Part shown: piece after piece, positions 51,158 to 59,603 of the stretch
Numbering within the stretch: the first letter of the stretch is position 1
How the letters are laid out: each line of letters starts with the position of its first letter
DNA from: Micromonospora sp. 15K316
GTDB lineage: Bacteria; Actinomycetota; Actinomycetes; Mycobacteriales; Micromonosporaceae
Assembly: GCF_004348525.1 (NCBI RefSeq)
Contig: NZ_SMKG01000016.1
Location: 1-64,000, forward strand
DNA length: 64,000 nt
Direction: 5' to 3'
Notes under the pieces: generated by a model
Database searches by the model: none
What the model was told of the DNA's origin: nothing
The model's input: only the letters and a program-made list of their open reading frames with translations
Made by a program: the position numbers and the translations under genes

Positions 51158-53647
51158 TCAGTGCTCGGCCGGGGTGGTGGCGGTGTCGTCCTGGTGGAAA
51201 CGGGCCGATGCCCAGTCGACGTGGGCCGGCTCCGGGTGGTCGGGCAGGGGGTCCGCGCCCAGGGTCAGCGTGGCCGCGCCCCGGATGTCGAGGTCGATGT
51301 CGCGCGGAGGCTCCCCGGAGCGGACGTCGGCGCTGAACAGTCGCACGCCGTCGGCGTGCACGCTCATCCGGGCGGCGGTGCCGGGGGTCTCGTCGTCGAC
51401 GCCGACGCGGGCGGTGAAGCGGTCGGCCGAACCGCCCGGGTAGAGCGCGATCCGCGACGGCGTGGACGCGCCGAACCCGTCGTCGAACTGGGTCCCGGCG
51501 ATGCTCATGCGGCGGCCGTCACCCGGGTTGCCGCCACCGTTGCTCTGGTCGCGTTCGATCGGGCCGCTCTCGTTGTCGAACGCGACCATGCTCAGCGCCG
51601 ACAGGCGATGGGATCCGGGCGTCAGGGGGCGGAACAGGCGCGCATGCGCCACGACCGGGACGCCCTCCTCACCCGGCGTCTCGACGCTGACCACGCCGGC
51701 CCGGCCGGGCGGGAGAGCGGCGGGCGCGTGGACCCGCCAGCGGTCGCCGTCGAGCTGCTCCGCCGACCAGCCGGGCGGTAGCCGCAGACGTCCGTCGGCC
51801 CGCAGGACGGCCGTGCCGTCCGGGTCGAGCAGTTGGACGGGCGGCTCCACCAGCGGGGCGGCCTGCTCGGGGCGCGCGACGGCCCGGTGCAGCCCGACGC
51901 CGCGGGCGGCGACGATGGCGACGAAACCGCCGTTCTCCGCCACCTCGACGACCAGCTTGTCCTCGACAGGCCGCCGCTGGGAGGCCAGGCCGCCCTCGGC
52001 GCCGTCGCCGACGATCCACGCCTCGGCCGGCCCGAGCGCCAGCCGGTCGAGCGGAACGGTGAGCCGCCGCGCCGGACCGGTGGCGATGCCGCCGACGAAC
52101 CAGCGGTCGCCGTGCCGGCGGGCGATGACCGCCTCGTGGTCGGGGTCACCGGCGAGCAGCACCGTCTCGTCCCACGAGGGCGCGAGCTCCGCGAGGAACC
52201 GCGCGGCGTCCGGCCGGGCGAGGTAGGCGTCGACGTCGTCGGCGAAGTGGGTGATGCCGCATTCGAACGCGACGCTGAGGGCGAGTTCGTGACCGTCGCT
52301 CGTCGTCCGGCCCGGCGCGCCGAACGCGACAGGGGTGTAGTCCATCGCGCCGACGACGTTACGGGTGAAGGGCTGGATCACGTTGTGCGCGGCGGTCAGG
52401 GGCGTGTCATGGTAGAAGACGTAGTACTCGCTGCCGCGAATGGCCTCGTAGCCGATGACCTGCGGCCAGGTGCGCGCCCAGCCTCGCGGGATGACCGAGC
52501 CGTGGAAGTTCACGTGCAGGCCGAGCCGGGCGGTCTCGGCGAGGATCGTGTCGTACCAGCGGTAACGGTCCTTCGACTCGGACTCCATGAAGTCGACCTT
52601 GATGCCGGCGACGCCCCAGGACCGCCACAGGGCGAGCTTCGCCAGGTTCTCCGGCCCGTCGAGGTCGTGCCAGACCACCCACAGGTGCACCTGGATGCCG
52701 CGGCGACTCGCGTACGCGACGATCTCCGGTACCCACGTCTCGTCCCAGCCGCAGTCGATGAGCAGGTGCTCCCAGCCGAGGCGGGCGGCGACGTCGACGA
52801 AGTGCCGCTGCCGGTGCAGCTGTGCGCCGGAGTAGAAGTCCGACCACCACGACCAGGCGGCCCGGCCCGGCCGTACCCACCCCAGGTCGGCCGGCGGGTC
52901 GAGCGGGGCGGGGGCCAGCTCGTCGACGAAGCGGCTCTCGACGATCGCGGCGAGGTCACCGACCAGGAACACCCGCCACGGCGTCACCGGACCGCGGGTG
53001 ATCTCGGCCGACTCGTCGGCCAGCGCGAACCGTGCCTCCCCCTCGGCGTCGAACTCGGCGTGGGCGCCGCTGAACCGGCCGTCGATCGCCGCCTCGGTGA
53101 GCAGGACGTGCACCCCCGCCCGGGGCAGGCGGACGAGCAGCGGGAAGCCGTACGCGCCGGCGGGTAGCTCGGCGACGTCGGCGCCGAAGCGCGGCGTCTC
53201 GTACCAGGTCTGGTAGTCGAGCGCCCAGACGCGGGCGTCGGGCCCGAACGACAGCCGGGTGCGGTCGGCGTCGAGACGGCCGTGGCCCTCCAGTCGGGCG
53301 AGCGCGTACCGGACGGCCACCCCGTCCCCGCTCGCCCGCACGTGGATCTGCCACTCGACGCCGCTGTCGTGGCGCAGCTCGTGAACCGTCTCGACATGGG
53401 TGTACCGGTGGGTGCCCGTCGCCTTGCCGGAACGGGCGGTCCACTCGTCGCTGATCTCCCGGACGCGGGTACGCAGGAGGACCGAACCGGCGTCCAGGTC
53501 GACGCCGCCGACGCGGATGCCCAGCCGGACCGCGTCGAGGACGATCCGTCCGGCGTGCCGCACCCGCAGGACGACGTCGTCCGCGCGCGCCTGGACCTCG
53601 GGCTCGACGCGCTCGGGCGGTGCCGTCGGGCTGATCTCGTTGACCAC
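51158..53647 (-). CDS. Cytoplasmic GH97 glycoside hydrolase
   Basis: 829 residues, without a signal peptide, first gene of the sugar importer operon. Barrel motifs are IDCGWDETW, WVVWHDLDG, GVKVDFMESESKDRY near residue 350 (nucleophile Asp) and IGYEAIRGSEYYV (acid/base Glu), giving the retaining GH97 type. A C-terminal NPCBM-like module (SGPIERDQSNGGGNPGDGRRM to HVDWASARF) is present, unusual for an intracellular enzyme. It presumably degrades the imported sugar. It is a distant paralogue of the secreted GH97 at 25841. Confidence 0.9.
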   Translation of the reverse strand: MVNEISPTAPPERVEPEVQARADDVVLRVRHAGRIVLDAVRLGIRVGGVDLDAGSVLLRTRVREISDEWTARSGKATGTHRYTHVETVHELRHDSGVEWQIHVRASGDGVAVRYALARLEGHGRLDADRTRLSFGPDARVWALDYQTWYETPRFGADVAELPAGAYGFPLLVRLPRAGVHVLLTEAAIDGRFSGAHAEFDAEGEARFALADESAEITRGPVTPWRVFLVGDLAAIVESRFVDELAPAPLDPPADLGWVRPGRAAWSWWSDFYSGAQLHRQRHFVDVAARLGWEHLLIDCGWDETWVPEIVAYASRRGIQVHLWVVWHDLDGPENLAKLALWRSWGVAGIKVDFMESESKDRYRWYDTILAETARLGLHVNFHGSVIPRGWARTWPQVIGYEAIRGSEYYVFYHDTPLTAAHNVIQPFTRNVVGAMDYTPVAFGAPGRTTSDGHELALSVAFECGITHFADDVDAYLARPDAARFLAELAPSWDETVLLAGDPDHEAVIARRHGDRWFVGGIATGPARRLTVPLDRLALGPAEAWIVGDGAEGGLASQRRPVEDKLVVEVAENGGFVAIVAARGVGLHRAVARPEQAAPLVEPPVQLLDPDGTAVLRADGRLRLPPGWSAEQLDGDRWRVHAPAALPPGRAGVVSVETPGEEGVPVVAHARLFRPLTPGSHRLSALSMVAFDNESGPIERDQSNGGGNPGDGRRMSIAGTQFDDGFGASTPSRIALYPGGSADRFTARVGVDDETPGTAARMSVHADGVRLFSADVRSGEPPRDIDLDIRGAATLTLGADPLPDHPEPAHVDWASARFHQDDTATTPAEH

Positions 53648-53827
53648 GTCGTCTCCGTGCCGTGCGGGAGCCGAACGGGCGGATCCCCTGCTCGGCGGCT
53701 TCCGACGCTAGGTTCGCGAGGCACCGGCGGGAATGTTCATTCGGACTCCGGGCCTGGACGATCCGCTGCTGTATGAGAGGGCCGCGCGGCGGCGAGACCC
53801 CGCCTGCGGCCCCCTCGGCAGGGACGA

Positions 53828-55432
53828 TCAGCGTGTGAGAGTCCGGTCGGCGGTGTCCCTCGCCGGGGCCGCTCCGGTCGTCGGTGCGCCGGCTGGGCCG
53901 TGCCGGTGACCTCCGGCAAGGACGTACACGAAGAGGACGATCATGACAGCGACTCCGGCCCACATGGCCTGTTGCCAGCCGTCGACGAAGGACTCCTGGG
54001 CGGCGCGGATCAGTGTCCGCGCCTGGCTACCGGCTCCGTCAGCGGCGGCGATGGCGTTGGCGATGCCGTCGCCGGCCGTGTCGGCGGTGCTGTCCGGCAT
54101 CCCATCGAGCCGGGGGTCGATGGCGTTGCGGTAGCCGGCGGAGAGCACGGCGCCGAGCAGCGCGATGCCGAGCGCGGTGCCGAACTCCCGGGTGACGTCG
54201 TTGAGCGCGGAGGCGACACCTTGACGCTCCCGCGGCAGGGAGGCGGTGATGGCCTCGGTCGCGGGGGTCTGGGTCAGACCCATGCCGAGCCCCATGGCGA
54301 GCATGCCCGGCAGGACGGAGAGGTAGCCACCGTCGACGGAGACGAAGGTGGCCATGAGGGCCAGGCCCGCACCGCCGAGGAAGATGCCTGCGGCCATCGT
54401 CGAACGCCCGCCGATGCGCGCGGCCAGTCGTGGGGCGAGGCCGGCGGCGAGCATCATCATCACCGCCATCGGCATGAGCGCCAGCGTGGCGCGCAGTCCG
54501 GACCAACCGAGGACCGCCTGGAAATACGGGAAGAGGACGACGAAGATCCCCGCCTGCACGCCGAAGACCACCAGAAGCGCCACGGATCCGCTGGTCAGAG
54601 TCCGCTCACGGAAGAGACGGACGTCGAGCAGGGGAGCCGGCCGGCGTCGCTCCCACGTCACGAACCCGACGGCGCCGATGACGCCGACGAGCAGGCTCAG
54701 AAGCGTCACCGGAGCGGTCCACCCCCGCACCGGGCCCTCGTGCAGGACGACGATGAGCCCGACCGCGGCGATCACGGACGTCAGCGAACCGATGACGTCG
54801 AACCCGTGTTCCGACCTCTCCCGCGAGTTCGGCACGGAGCGCAGCGCCATGGTGACGGCGACGGCGACGAGTGCGACCGGCAGGACGAACAGCCACCGCC
54901 AGTTGGCCAGGTCCACCAGGGTCGCGGACAGGTACATCCCCAGGATGCCGCCACCGCCGGCGACGCCGGTCCAGACGCCGATCGCCTTGGCGCGCTCGCC
55001 GTCAGGAAAGGTCGAGGTGATGACGGCCAGGGTGACCGGCATGATCATCGCTGCGCCGACGCCGCTGAGCAACCGCGCCGCGATCATGATTTCCGACGAC
55101 GTCGCGAGGCCGGCCACCGCGCTCGCCACCGCGAAGACCACCAGGCCGGTGAGGAGTACGGGACGGCGTCCCCATCGGTCGCCGAGAGCGCCGAGCGGTA
55201 GCAGCAGCGCGGCCAGGCTGACGGTGTAGATGTTGATGATCCACAGGACGGTGCTCTGCGAGGCGTGGAACGCGACAGCGATCTCCTGCTGAGCGACGTT
55301 CAGCCCGGAGACGGAGGCGATGACCGCCATGAGAGCCACGCACACCGCGATCAGGATCGCGCGACGCCGGCGCGGGTCGTGCACCGTCGTGTCGACGACG
55401 TCCGACTGAGCGGACAGGTCCGGGGAGAGCAT
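53828..55432 (-). CDS. DHA2 family MFS multidrug transporter (EmrB/QacA-like)
   Basis: 534 residues, about 14 membrane helices. Motif A is LGALGDRWGRRPVLL, motif C GVAGGGGILGMYLSATL and later LTQTPATEAITASLPRERQGVASALNDVTREFGTALGIALLG. The family exports hydrophobic drugs by proton antiport. It is 76 bp after the methyltransferase gene on the same strand, likely one transcription unit controlled by the divergent XRE-cupin regulator. Confidence 0.9.
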   Translation of the reverse strand: MLSPDLSAQSDVVDTTVHDPRRRRAILIAVCVALMAVIASVSGLNVAQQEIAVAFHASQSTVLWIINIYTVSLAALLLPLGALGDRWGRRPVLLTGLVVFAVASAVAGLATSSEIMIAARLLSGVGAAMIMPVTLAVITSTFPDGERAKAIGVWTGVAGGGGILGMYLSATLVDLANWRWLFVLPVALVAVAVTMALRSVPNSRERSEHGFDVIGSLTSVIAAVGLIVVLHEGPVRGWTAPVTLLSLLVGVIGAVGFVTWERRRPAPLLDVRLFRERTLTSGSVALLVVFGVQAGIFVVLFPYFQAVLGWSGLRATLALMPMAVMMMLAAGLAPRLAARIGGRSTMAAGIFLGGAGLALMATFVSVDGGYLSVLPGMLAMGLGMGLTQTPATEAITASLPRERQGVASALNDVTREFGTALGIALLGAVLSAGYRNAIDPRLDGMPDSTADTAGDGIANAIAAADGAGSQARTLIRAAQESFVDGWQQAMWAGVAVMIVLFVYVLAGGHRHGPAGAPTTGAAPARDTADRTLTR

Positions 55433-55508
55433 GCGCGATTTCCCTTCGAGAAGCGCAGGTTGATACGGCGCCGGAGCGGTGCGCCCCGGCGCTGCGCAGG
55501 TGGTGTGA

Positions 55509-56159
55509 TCAGGTGCGCCGGGTGGCGCGGACGACGACGTCGTGCAGCGGGACCGGCCGGCCGGGGATCGTGCGAACGTGCTCCTCGGCGCTGGTGATCT
55601 CCCACCGGGTGCCGTCCAGGCCCGCGGTGATGTCCGCGAGGGTGACGGAGGCCTCGGCGGGCGGGTGGTGCCCGTGCTCGGCGGGCGGGTGGTGCCCGTG
55701 CCCGGTTGTCGCCGAGGTGTGCAGGTGCCCGACGATCAGCAGGGTGCCGCCGGGCGCCACCCAGGCGGATATCCGGTCGTAGAAGGCGAGCTGCGGCATC
55801 GCCGGATGCGCGTAGTGCGTCGTGACCAGGTCGAAGCGCTTGTCCGGTTCCCAGACGGTCAGGTCCGCCTCGATCCACCGCACGCGCCCGGACATCCCGC
55901 TGGTCGCCTCGCGTTCGGCGGCGAGGGCGAGGGCTTCGGGGGCGATGTCGACAGCGGTGACCTGCCAGCCGTGGGCGGCGAGCCAGATCGCCTCGGCGCC
56001 GGCGCCGCACCCGGCGTCCAGGGCACTGCCGGGCGTCAGGTCGCCGGTTGCCTGGGCGAGGTACGGGTTCGGCGGCTTGCCGGCCATGGCGGCGGGCGAG
56101 TGGCCGTGTGGCTGGTGCCAGTGCTGGTCCCAGTAGTCCTTGTCGAATGCGTGGGTCAT
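55509..56159 (-). CDS. Class I SAM-dependent methyltransferase
   Basis: 216 residues, ATG at 56159. MTHAFDKDYWDQHWHQPHGHSP, the SAM-binding motif I ALDAGCGAGAEAIWLAAHGWQVTAVDIAPEAL, and motif post-I AHPAMPQLAFYDRISAWVAPGGTLLIVGHL are present. A tandem repeat HGHHPPAE x2 near residue 155-170 is unusual. Probable detoxifying O/S/Te-methyltransferase (tehB-like is one possibility). It is divergent from the regulator across 65 bp. Confidence 0.88.
   Translation of the reverse strand: MTHAFDKDYWDQHWHQPHGHSPAAMAGKPPNPYLAQATGDLTPGSALDAGCGAGAEAIWLAAHGWQVTAVDIAPEALALAAEREATSGMSGRVRWIEADLTVWEPDKRFDLVTTHYAHPAMPQLAFYDRISAWVAPGGTLLIVGHLHTSATTGHGHHPPAEHGHHPPAEASVTLADITAGLDGTRWEITSAEEHVRTIPGRPVPLHDVVVRATRRT
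55654..55701. repeat. Two tandem 24-bp repeats inside the methyltransferase gene
   Basis: The 24-bp unit at 55654-55677 is repeated exactly at 55678-55701. It is in frame and adds eight residues per copy (HGHHPPAE), so copy number can vary without breaking the gene. The His clusters could bind metal. Confidence 0.85.
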
Positions 56160-56189
56160 GGGGCGATCCTGACCGCGTACCGAACAGAC

Positions 56190-56207
56190 CGGCAAAAGAT
56201 TTTGCCG
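56190..56207. promoter_or_regulatory. Perfect palindromic operator between methyltransferase and XRE genes
   Basis: CGGCAAAA-GA-TTTTGCCG is an 8-bp inverted repeat around two bases, in the centre of the 65-bp divergent intergenic region and AT-rich against its surroundings. It is the obvious binding site for the XRE-cupin regulator. Confidence 0.75.
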
Positions 56208-56224
56208 AATGGAAAAATGGGGGG

Positions 56225-56821
56225 ATGAACGAGAACGTGGACCGCACGCTCGACGCCGTCGGCGCGCGGCTGAAGCAGCTCCGGGCCCGCCGCGACATCA
56301 CGCTCACCGACCTGGCGAAGGAGACCGGCATCTCCGCCAGCACGCTGTCCCGGCTCGAGGCGGGCCTGCGGCGCCCCACGCTCGAGCAGCTCCTCCCGCT
56401 CGCCCGCGCCCACGGGGTCACCCTCGACGAGCTCGTCGACGCGCCACCGACCGGCGATCCCCGCATCAACCTGCGCCCCATCTCCGCCGGCGACGGGGCG
56501 ACCGTCCTACCGCTGACCCGCCGGCCCGGCGGCATCCAGGCCTACAAGTTCGTCCTCCCGGCCGGAACCGACGACCGCGAGCCCGACCTGCGCACCCACG
56601 AGGGCTACGACTGGGTGTACGTCCTCAACGGCACGCTCCGCCTGGTCCTCGGCGAGCACGACCTCATCCTGCGAGCCGGGGAGGCCGCCGAGTTCGACAC
56701 CCGCACCCCACACTGGTTCGGGTCCACCAGCGCCGGTCCCGTCGAGTTCCTCAGCCTCATCGGCAGGCAGGGCGAACGTGTGCACGTCCGGGCCGCACCG
56801 CGATCAGGTCAGCCGGATTAG
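56225..56821 (+). CDS. XRE family regulator with cupin sensor domain
   Basis: 198 residues, ATG at 56225 behind GGGGGG. The HTH_3 domain (VGARLKQLRARRDITLTDLAKETGISASTLSRLEAGLRRPTLEQLLPLARAHGVTLDELV) is at residues 10-70 and a cupin sensor domain with HEGYDWVYVLNGTLRLVLGEHDLILRAGEAAEFDTRTPHWF follows. Such proteins repress neighbouring transport or detoxification genes until a small ligand binds the cupin. The stop lies 8 bp before the truncated sigma gene. Confidence 0.92.
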   Translation: MNENVDRTLDAVGARLKQLRARRDITLTDLAKETGISASTLSRLEAGLRRPTLEQLLPLARAHGVTLDELVDAPPTGDPRINLRPISAGDGATVLPLTRRPGGIQAYKFVLPAGTDDREPDLRTHEGYDWVYVLNGTLRLVLGEHDLILRAGEAAEFDTRTPHWFGSTSAGPVEFLSLIGRQGERVHVRAAPRSGQPD

Positions 56822-56829
56822 CGCCGGGC

Positions 56830-57651
56830 GTGCCACGAAGCCAGCGGGAGGAGATCCTGTCTCCGGCCGCCTGGCTGACGACGGTGACCAGCCGCATCTG
56901 CCTGGACCTGCTCGGCTCGGCGCGGGCACGCCGGGAACGCTACGTCGGCGCCTGGCTGCCCGAACCGCTGCCCGACCGCACCGAGTGGGACCGTACGGGC
57001 AGCGCAGACCCCACCGGCCCCGCAGACCCCGCCGAGCAGATCGTCCAGGACGAGTCGGTCGCCATGGCCTTCCTCGTCGTCCTGGAGTCGATGACACCCG
57101 CCGAGCGGGTGGCGCTCGTCCTGCACGACGTCTTCCGGTACCCGTTCGCCGAGATCGCCGACGTGCTCGGCCGCTCCCCCGCGGCCTGCAAGCAGCTGGC
57201 GGCCTCCGCCCGGAGGCGGGTCGGCGTCGCGCCCGCTCCGGTGGCGGCGACCGGCCACGCCGACGTGGTGCGGCACGTCAAAGAGGCGTGGGAAACCAGG
57301 GACATCGCAGCCCTCGTCGGTCTCCTCAACCCGGCCGCCGTCATGACCGCCGACGGTGGCGGCGTGGTCGGCACCGTCCTGCTCCCGATCGAGGGCGGTG
57401 CGCGCATCGCCCACTACATGATCGCCATCGCCGACCGGACTCCGGGACTCGAACTCGTGCAGCGGTCGGTCAACGGCATGCCGGGCCTGGTGGCCCAGCG
57501 CGCCGGCGCCGTCACGACCGTAGCCTCGTTCGAGATCTCCGACGGGCGGGTGACCAGGATCTGGGTGGTCCGCAACCCGGAGAAGCTACGGCGGTGGGCG
57601 CGGGGAAACCGGCCGGGCCCCGTTCGCGATCACCTCGACGATCACTCGTGA
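56830..57651 (+). pseudogene. N-terminally truncated ECF41-type sigma factor (SigJ-like)
   Basis: The frame (GTG at 56830) begins with REEILSPAAWLTTVTSRICLDLLGSARARRE, the last part of sigma region 2. The preceding 60-70 residues, including the promoter-melting and -10 recognition helices, are absent. ECF41 hallmarks are otherwise present: the linker WLPEPLP, sigma region 4 (ALVLHDVFRYPFAEIADVLGRSPAACKQLAASARRRV), and a SnoaL-like C-terminal domain with DGGG and NPEKLR. Without region 2 it cannot act as a normal sigma factor, though a regulatory role is conceivable. The gene begins right after the XRE gene, suggesting a deletion. Confidence 0.78.
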
Positions 57652-57697
57652 GGAGCCTCGGTCACCGGCGGCCCGGCCCAGTCGACGACCTCCGGCC

Positions 57698-58426
57698 TCA
57701 GCGCTGTTCGTCGGCGAACGCGGCACGCGGATCGAGGAGCTGACCCCTCGCGTACTCCTCGTCGAAGCCGGCCTGTCCCAGCGCTTCGATCGCGGCGACG
57801 CGCATCTTGGCGAGATCGGCGGCGTCGTCGGGGTCCGGGATCTGACCCAGCGCGGCGAACGCGGCATCCGTGACGCCGACCATCCGGGCCGCCCGCGGGT
57901 GATCGCCCTCCGCCGAGGCCAGCGCCGCGCCCGCCACGCAGACGTACGGCACGAAGTCGGCCCAGCCGTTGCCGAACACCCGTTCCCGGTTCTCGGCGAA
58001 GAGCTTCCTCGCCACGTCGAGGTTACCCAGGCCCAACTCGCAGAACGCGAGGTTGTGATATTCCGAGTTGACCGTCTCCGGCCGGTCCAGCGCCTCGTTG
58101 AGGGCGATGCTCTCCCGGTACAGATCCCGCGCACGGAGCAGGTCGCCGGACATGCGCGCCACCCCGGCGAGCACGTGCCTCGGCCGTTCCTCGAGGCCGC
58201 GGTCGCCGGAGCGCAGCGCGACCTCGAGAGCCTCGCGGGCTCGGGCCTCCCCGGCGGAGAGGTCACCGCGACGGATGGCGACCCGAGCCAGGCTGTAGCG
58301 GGCCTCCACCTCCCCCGCCGGGTCACCTGCCGCTTGGGCCCGCGCGATCTCGGCCTCGCTCATACGCACCACGGCGTCGCTCTCACCGCGCCGGAAGGCC
58401 GCGCGTACGTTCGTACTGAAGTTCAT
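57698..58426 (-). CDS. Tetratricopeptide repeat protein
   Basis: 242 residues from ATG 58426 behind GGGGGGACC; an in-frame ATG at 58438 is possible. Helical repeats with TPR periodicity: ARAQAAGDPAGEVEARYSLARVAIRRGDLSAGEARAREALEVA, RDLYRESIALNEALDRPETVNSEYHNLAFCELGLGNLDVARKLFAENRER. Probably a protein-protein scaffold or the TPR half of a regulator; no HTH is present. Soluble. Confidence 0.8.
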   Translation of the reverse strand: MNFSTNVRAAFRRGESDAVVRMSEAEIARAQAAGDPAGEVEARYSLARVAIRRGDLSAGEARAREALEVALRSGDRGLEERPRHVLAGVARMSGDLLRARDLYRESIALNEALDRPETVNSEYHNLAFCELGLGNLDVARKLFAENRERVFGNGWADFVPYVCVAGAALASAEGDHPRAARMVGVTDAAFAALGQIPDPDDAADLAKMRVAAIEALGQAGFDEEYARGQLLDPRAAFADEQR

Positions 58427-58472
58427 GGTCCCCCCCACACATCTGTCTTGAAGCGGTCAGGTACGGGTTTCG

Positions 58473-59231
58473 TCACCCGGCCAGAAACACGGTCCAGTTC
58501 TCCACGAGCCGGAAGCCCATCGACTCGTAGAGCGGCCGGCCCATCTCACTGGACTGCAGGTAGGCGGCGTCCGCGCCGGCCGCGATGCCATCCGCCAGCA
58601 CGGTCTCGGTGATCGCCCTGCCCAGGCCACAACCCCGCGCGGACGCGGCGACGGCGATGTTGAACACGCCGACCACACCGCGGGTCACGATCCCGAGGCC
58701 GGTGCCGGCGGGCCGGCCAGACTCCTCGGCCAGGTAGCCGCTGACGGGGTCGGCGTCGAGCACCCCACCGCCCATCAGCGAGCCGAAGATCCCCTCGGGC
58801 GCCTCGAAGCCCTCGGTGAGGACCTCGGTGTAGAGGTCGCTCTCGGCCGCGCCGACCCGGCGGACCGGCTTGCGCTGTTCCAGGCCGACCCGGAACACCA
58901 GATCCTTCGCATCGCAGGCCATCAGCGGCATTTCACTGCGGTTGAGCAGCCCGTGCCGGGCGGCGAGAGCGGCGACGTCGTCGTCCGCCTTCCGAACCAT
59001 GATCGACCAGCGCTCGGCCTGCCGGCCGACCTCGGTCGCCATCTTGTCGAGCGCCCCGAGGTCCGGCTCCCGCGTCGTGTCGTAGGCCACGTTGAGCGTC
59101 GCGACGCGGGCCTGGGTCACCGCGGCGCGGGCGGTGCCCTGCTCGGCGTACCAGCCCTTCGGGGTCACCTCGCAGAGAAATTCGATGGCGTCGAAGTACG
59201 CCGCCGCCATCCGGTCAGCAGTGCTGTTCAT
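58473..59231 (-). CDS. GNAT family N-acetyltransferase
   Basis: 252 residues; ATG at 59231 follows GAGGGGGC and removes an unlikely extension to 59324. The C-terminal GNAT domain is clear: GTGLGIVTRGVVGVFNIAVAASARGCGLGRAITETVLADGIAAGADAAYLQSSEMGRPLYESMGFR, with the acetyl-CoA site R-G-x-G-L-G. The N-terminal about 110 residues are a separate helical domain of unknown role. Substrate unknown. Confidence 0.87.
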   Translation of the reverse strand: MNSTADRMAAAYFDAIEFLCEVTPKGWYAEQGTARAAVTQARVATLNVAYDTTREPDLGALDKMATEVGRQAERWSIMVRKADDDVAALAARHGLLNRSEMPLMACDAKDLVFRVGLEQRKPVRRVGAAESDLYTEVLTEGFEAPEGIFGSLMGGGVLDADPVSGYLAEESGRPAGTGLGIVTRGVVGVFNIAVAASARGCGLGRAITETVLADGIAAGADAAYLQSSEMGRPLYESMGFRLVENWTVFLAG

Positions 59232-59542
59232 GGCTTGCCCCCTCGTGTTTCCCATAGCCGCGGCAACCGTAGCCGGACACCGTGACCTGCCGTCCGCAGG
59301 CCAGGCCGGGTCCACGGATGGCACCTTGGCGGTTGCCGGATGCCGCGGCAGCCGCTCCGGACAGTGATCGAGTGCCGCCCAGGAGCAGTGCCACCATCGG
59401 CATTCAGATCAGATGAGAACCGACTGTCAATAAGCGAATCACGATTGAGTGAGGCCACAGGCGACCCGGATTCTGCAAGGCATCGAGATTCCCATCCCGG
59501 CGGGCGGAGTTCCTGGCCGACGGGGAGAAACCACCCCTATGC

Positions 59543-59555
59543 TTGCCGCCGGCAA
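59543..59555. promoter_or_regulatory. Palindrome upstream of the HelD-like gene
   Basis: TTGCCG-C-CGGCAA is a perfect 6-bp inverted repeat, 49 bp before the helicase start, within GCTTGCCGCCGGCAAAC. Rifamycin-associated elements upstream of some actinomycete HelR and resistance genes have inverted repeats built from CTTGC/GCAAG; the resemblance here is partial and untested. Confidence 0.45.
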
Positions 59556-59603
59556 ACACTACGGCTCATCCGGGCCGAGGGACACCAGTGCAAGGATTTG
59601 CGA

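Noticed and set aside
53900-55201. Long plus-strand frame opposite the DHA2 transporter
   Set aside because: The encoded peptide is His/Asp/Gly/Arg-rich, typical of the antisense of membrane protein genes.
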